Assembly: GCA_943357915.1 (NCBI GenBank)
Contig: CALRGQ010000006.1
Coordinates: forward strand, 1 to 41,687
From: Candidatus Peribacteria bacterium
Lineage (GTDB): Bacteria; Patescibacteriota; Gracilibacteria; Peribacterales; Peribacteraceae
Length of the DNA stretch: 41,687 nt
Reading direction: 5' to 3'
The position numbers and the translations under genes were made by a program. The notes under the pieces were generated by a model. It made no database searches and was not told the origin of the DNA. It saw only the letters and a program-made list of their open reading frames with translations. Numbering within the stretch: the first letter of the stretch is position 1; each line of letters opens with the position of its first letter. Shown here piece by piece: positions 40,256 through 41,687 of the stretch.

Positions 40256-40283
40256 AAAAAACGCCACCCTTGCGGATGGCGTT
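40254..40283 (-). terminator. Strong rho-independent terminator of the histone-fold gene
   Basis: AACGCCACCC (40260-40269) pairs with GGATGGCGTT (40274-40283) with one mismatch around TTGC. On the - strand eight T follow. The 5' bases overlap the stop of permease 2, so it also lies where the operon transcript ends. Confidence 0.85.
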
Positions 40284-40302
40284 CTTGAAAGTCGTTAGGA
40301 AA

Positions 40303-40467
40303 TTAGCAGTCGCAGCCGTAAACGGTCTGGCGCTTGTTCTCCTTGCAGCGGGAAGCTGCCTTCTTGACGAGGTTCTCACACTCCTTGGCGAGAGCATCGC
40401 AGAAATCACCGCCGCAGCGGAGACCCATCTTGGATAGAGTTTCCTTAACGTGGGACTGAACGATCAT
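40303..40467 (-). CDS. Cysteine-rich bacterial histone-fold protein
   Basis: 54 residues. The plan fits a single histone fold of the short bacterial type (Bd0055/DUF1931-like): helix 1 MIVQSHVKETLSKMG, loop 1 LRCGG, long helix 2 DFCDALAKECENLVKKAASR, loop 2 with KENKRQT, then a short helix 3. The R-x-T pair in loop 2 is the usual DNA-contact feature. Unlike known relatives it has six cysteines, at positions where polar or hydrophobic residues are usual, including the ending CDC. It could be metal-binding or redox-controlled. A longer in-frame start at 40563 adds 32 unrelated residues. A strong terminator follows; TACTAT (40489-40484) is a possible -10. Confidence 0.72.
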   Translation of the reverse strand: MIVQSHVKETLSKMGLRCGGDFCDALAKECENLVKKAASRCKENKRQTVYGCDC

Positions 40468-40627
40468 GGGGAATAGGGGAAAGATAGTAGATGAACGAGA
40501 TTCTAGAGTGCTCTTATGAACCAGCGCAAGGCTGTATTGCGACAGGAATTGACAATAAATCACAAAATTGTGAATGAGTAGTACATTGCTTGGCTACTTT
40601 TCCACACAAAATGTGATGATTTTTGCA

Positions 40628-41521
40628 TTATACAAACCGTAATCCGACTATTCCGAAGAGTATCAGTGCCATGCCTAGAAGCTGTTTACGGTCGAGCGAT
40701 TCACCGTACCAGATCCACGCCAGAAGCGTCATAACCACCAACCCGGAGGTGCCAATAGCACTCACGATGGCGACAGGTCCGGTACTGATAGCCAGACAGA
40801 AAAATCCCGTACCAAGCAGGGTAGGGGAGCTATAGAGAGTGATACTCATACATTCTTTCACGCTAACTCGGTGCAAAGATTTTCCGGTGATCCAAAAGCG
40901 CAGCACCAGCAAGATCGCGCAGGCAATACCGATCGACCCCTCCCACACATATCCGCTTATAAACGGACTCGTCTCACGGCTGAGTACGGTGACCGCGAAT
41001 TTGGACAGCGCGGTGAATATGCCGCCACCAAGCGCCATCAGCAGACCCAGAGCGAACGTACTATCAAGGTGAGGCAGATGTTTGTAATGAAAGCCAAGAA
41101 TGAGGACGCCAAGAAGAGTGAGTGCTAGAAATACAATGCCGAAGAGCGAAAGTTGTTCTGAAAAAAGAACGCAACCAAGTGCAGCGGTGATGAGAGTGGC
41201 GATGGCAGCTGAAAGCGCGCCTGAAAAGCTGACGCTGAGAAACCGATATGCTCCAAAAGTTAGCGCCATGGAGAGGCCGCCAGCCACGGCTGAAAAAAGT
41301 ATTGTCTGCCACTCTACGGCGGTTTTGAGGAGGTCTTCCGTTGATGCACCGATGAGCAGGGGTGACAGTGTTACCAGAAAGGAGATATTCCGGTAGAACG
41401 CCAAACTGAAGCCGTCCATCGTACGTGCTTGCCGTACAAGCAGTGTTTGCTGCAGCGCATACGCGAGCATTGAGCCAATGGCGTAGACGTAGAACATGAA
41501 ATGAAAGGCTGATGTGGGCAT
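40628..41521 (-). CDS. EamA/DMT-family transporter
   Basis: 297 residues with ten hydrophobic helices in two EamA repeats (about 10-135 and 150-295), the layout of drug/metabolite transporters. These move small metabolites or amino acids across the inner membrane; the substrate cannot be read from sequence. Motifs such as GALSAAIATLITAALGCVLFSEQLSLFGIVFL and its second-repeat counterpart GPVAIVSAIGTSGLVVMTLLAWIWYGESLDRKQLLGMALILFG (described here in part) are typical. GAGGTAGG just before the ATG is the only Shine-Dalgarno-like stretch at a usual distance in this window. Confidence 0.9.
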   Translation of the reverse strand: MPTSAFHFMFYVYAIGSMLAYALQQTLLVRQARTMDGFSLAFYRNISFLVTLSPLLIGASTEDLLKTAVEWQTILFSAVAGGLSMALTFGAYRFLSVSFSGALSAAIATLITAALGCVLFSEQLSLFGIVFLALTLLGVLILGFHYKHLPHLDSTFALGLLMALGGGIFTALSKFAVTVLSRETSPFISGYVWEGSIGIACAILLVLRFWITGKSLHRVSVKECMSITLYSSPTLLGTGFFCLAISTGPVAIVSAIGTSGLVVMTLLAWIWYGESLDRKQLLGMALILFGIVGLRFV

Positions 41522-41531
41522 CCTACCTCAA

Positions 41532-41565
41532 GTGGGTCGGCCAGCCTTCGCATCTGGGCTACGGC
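41532..41565. repeat. GC-rich hairpin between the transporter gene and tRNA-Tyr
   Basis: GGCCAGCC pairs with GGCT-AC-GGCC (two-base bulge). Two 9-mers in it, GTGGGTCGG (41532-41540) and CAGCCTTCG (41542-41550), also occur in the tRNA (41617-41625 and 41668-41676), as if the middle of a tRNA copy had been lost. Confidence 0.4.
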
Positions 41566-41618
41566 CGGTGAGTAGCTCTGTCATTTTTCTTGGAGCATCG
41601 GTAAGATTTGTTATACGT

Positions 41619-41687
41619 GGGTCGGTAGCGAAGTGGCCAAACGCACCAGACTGTAAATCTGGCGGCTCAGCCTTCGAAGGTTCGAAT
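41619..41687 (+). tRNA. tRNA-Tyr (GUA), 5' part, cut by the window end
   Basis: Acceptor 5' strand GGGTCGG (41619-41625), D arm GCG/CGC with GTGGCCAAA in its loop, anticodon stem CCAGA/TCTGG around CTGTAAA with anticodon GTA at 41653-41655, a long class II variable arm, and the T arm through its loop TTCGAAT, which is where the window ends. All bases seen agree with bacterial tRNA-Tyr. Upstream, TTATAC (41611-41616) is too close to be a normal -10. Confidence 0.93.

Noticed and set aside
41530-41570. A second tRNA gene
   Set aside because: Only two short tRNA-like words remain; no cloverleaf can be formed.
1-41687. Recoded UGA (glycine) as in Gracilibacteria/Absconditabacteria
   Set aside because: TGA ends the NUDIX, mltG, toxin and permease 1 genes at family-typical lengths, and glycines use GGN.

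Overview
The window looks like chromosomal DNA of a small-genome bacterium, most likely a member of the Candidate Phyla Radiation (Patescibacteria); Peregrinibacteria/Peribacteria-like is my guess. This is inference: there is no rRNA here to place it. The reasons are the moderate GC, dense mostly single-gene transcription units, the absence of recognisable metabolic operons, a stand-alone membrane-anchored VirD4/HerA-like ATPase, a histone-fold mini-protein and almost no Shine-Dalgarno motifs. TGA is used as a normal stop, so the recoded UGA-glycine groups are excluded.

Layout. 0.2-7.6 kb: VirD4-like ATPase; NUDIX hydrolase; a RelE-type toxin-antitoxin module wedged between the NUDIX gene and mutY; a membrane-anchored unknown; ybaB; mltG; a LOG/SLOG-family gene. 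7.7-12.5 kb: der; a REP/RAYT transposase unit; degenerate tandem repeats; leuS. 12.5-14.3 kb: a junk-like accessory patch holding a complete IS30-family element with target duplication. 14.3-22.9 kb: an m5C RNA methyltransferase, dnaG and rpoD, the last two separated by a reverse-strand block holding a DUF2157-like membrane protein and three tandem paralogous membrane-anchored proteins. 22.9-30.5 kb: UvrD-like helicase-nuclease fusion, two unknowns (one secreted), rdgB, a small unknown, ftsK. 30.5-36 kb: TrmB-type regulator divergent from a 696-residue orphan, a YgjP-type metallopeptidase and a sugar-nucleotide reductase. 35.1-40.3 kb: a MacAB-like export operon with one adaptor, one ATPase and two different permeases. 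40.3-41.7 kb: a cysteine-rich histone-fold protein, an EamA transporter and the 5' part of tRNA-Tyr.

The most notable patterns are: (1) a -10-like hexamer ending exactly 6 nt before the start codon of many genes on both strands, predicting pervasive leaderless transcripts and correcting many starts; (2) a primary sigma factor with a C-terminal four-cysteine zinc ribbon; (3) a 54-residue histone-fold protein with six cysteines; (4) paralogous genes whose spacers are more conserved than their coding regions; (5) several insertions whose junctions can be read directly: TA module with a 15-bp direct repeat, IS30 with TCA duplication, REP palindromes around the RAYT gene, and a GC-rich palindrome inserted in frame in the helicase-nuclease.

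Functional links: MutY and its NUDIX neighbour suggest oxidised-base handling; RdgB adds nucleotide-pool cleaning; DnaG and RpoD are remnants of the macromolecular synthesis cluster; MltG, FtsK, Der and YbaB are core cell-division, ribosome and nucleoid functions.
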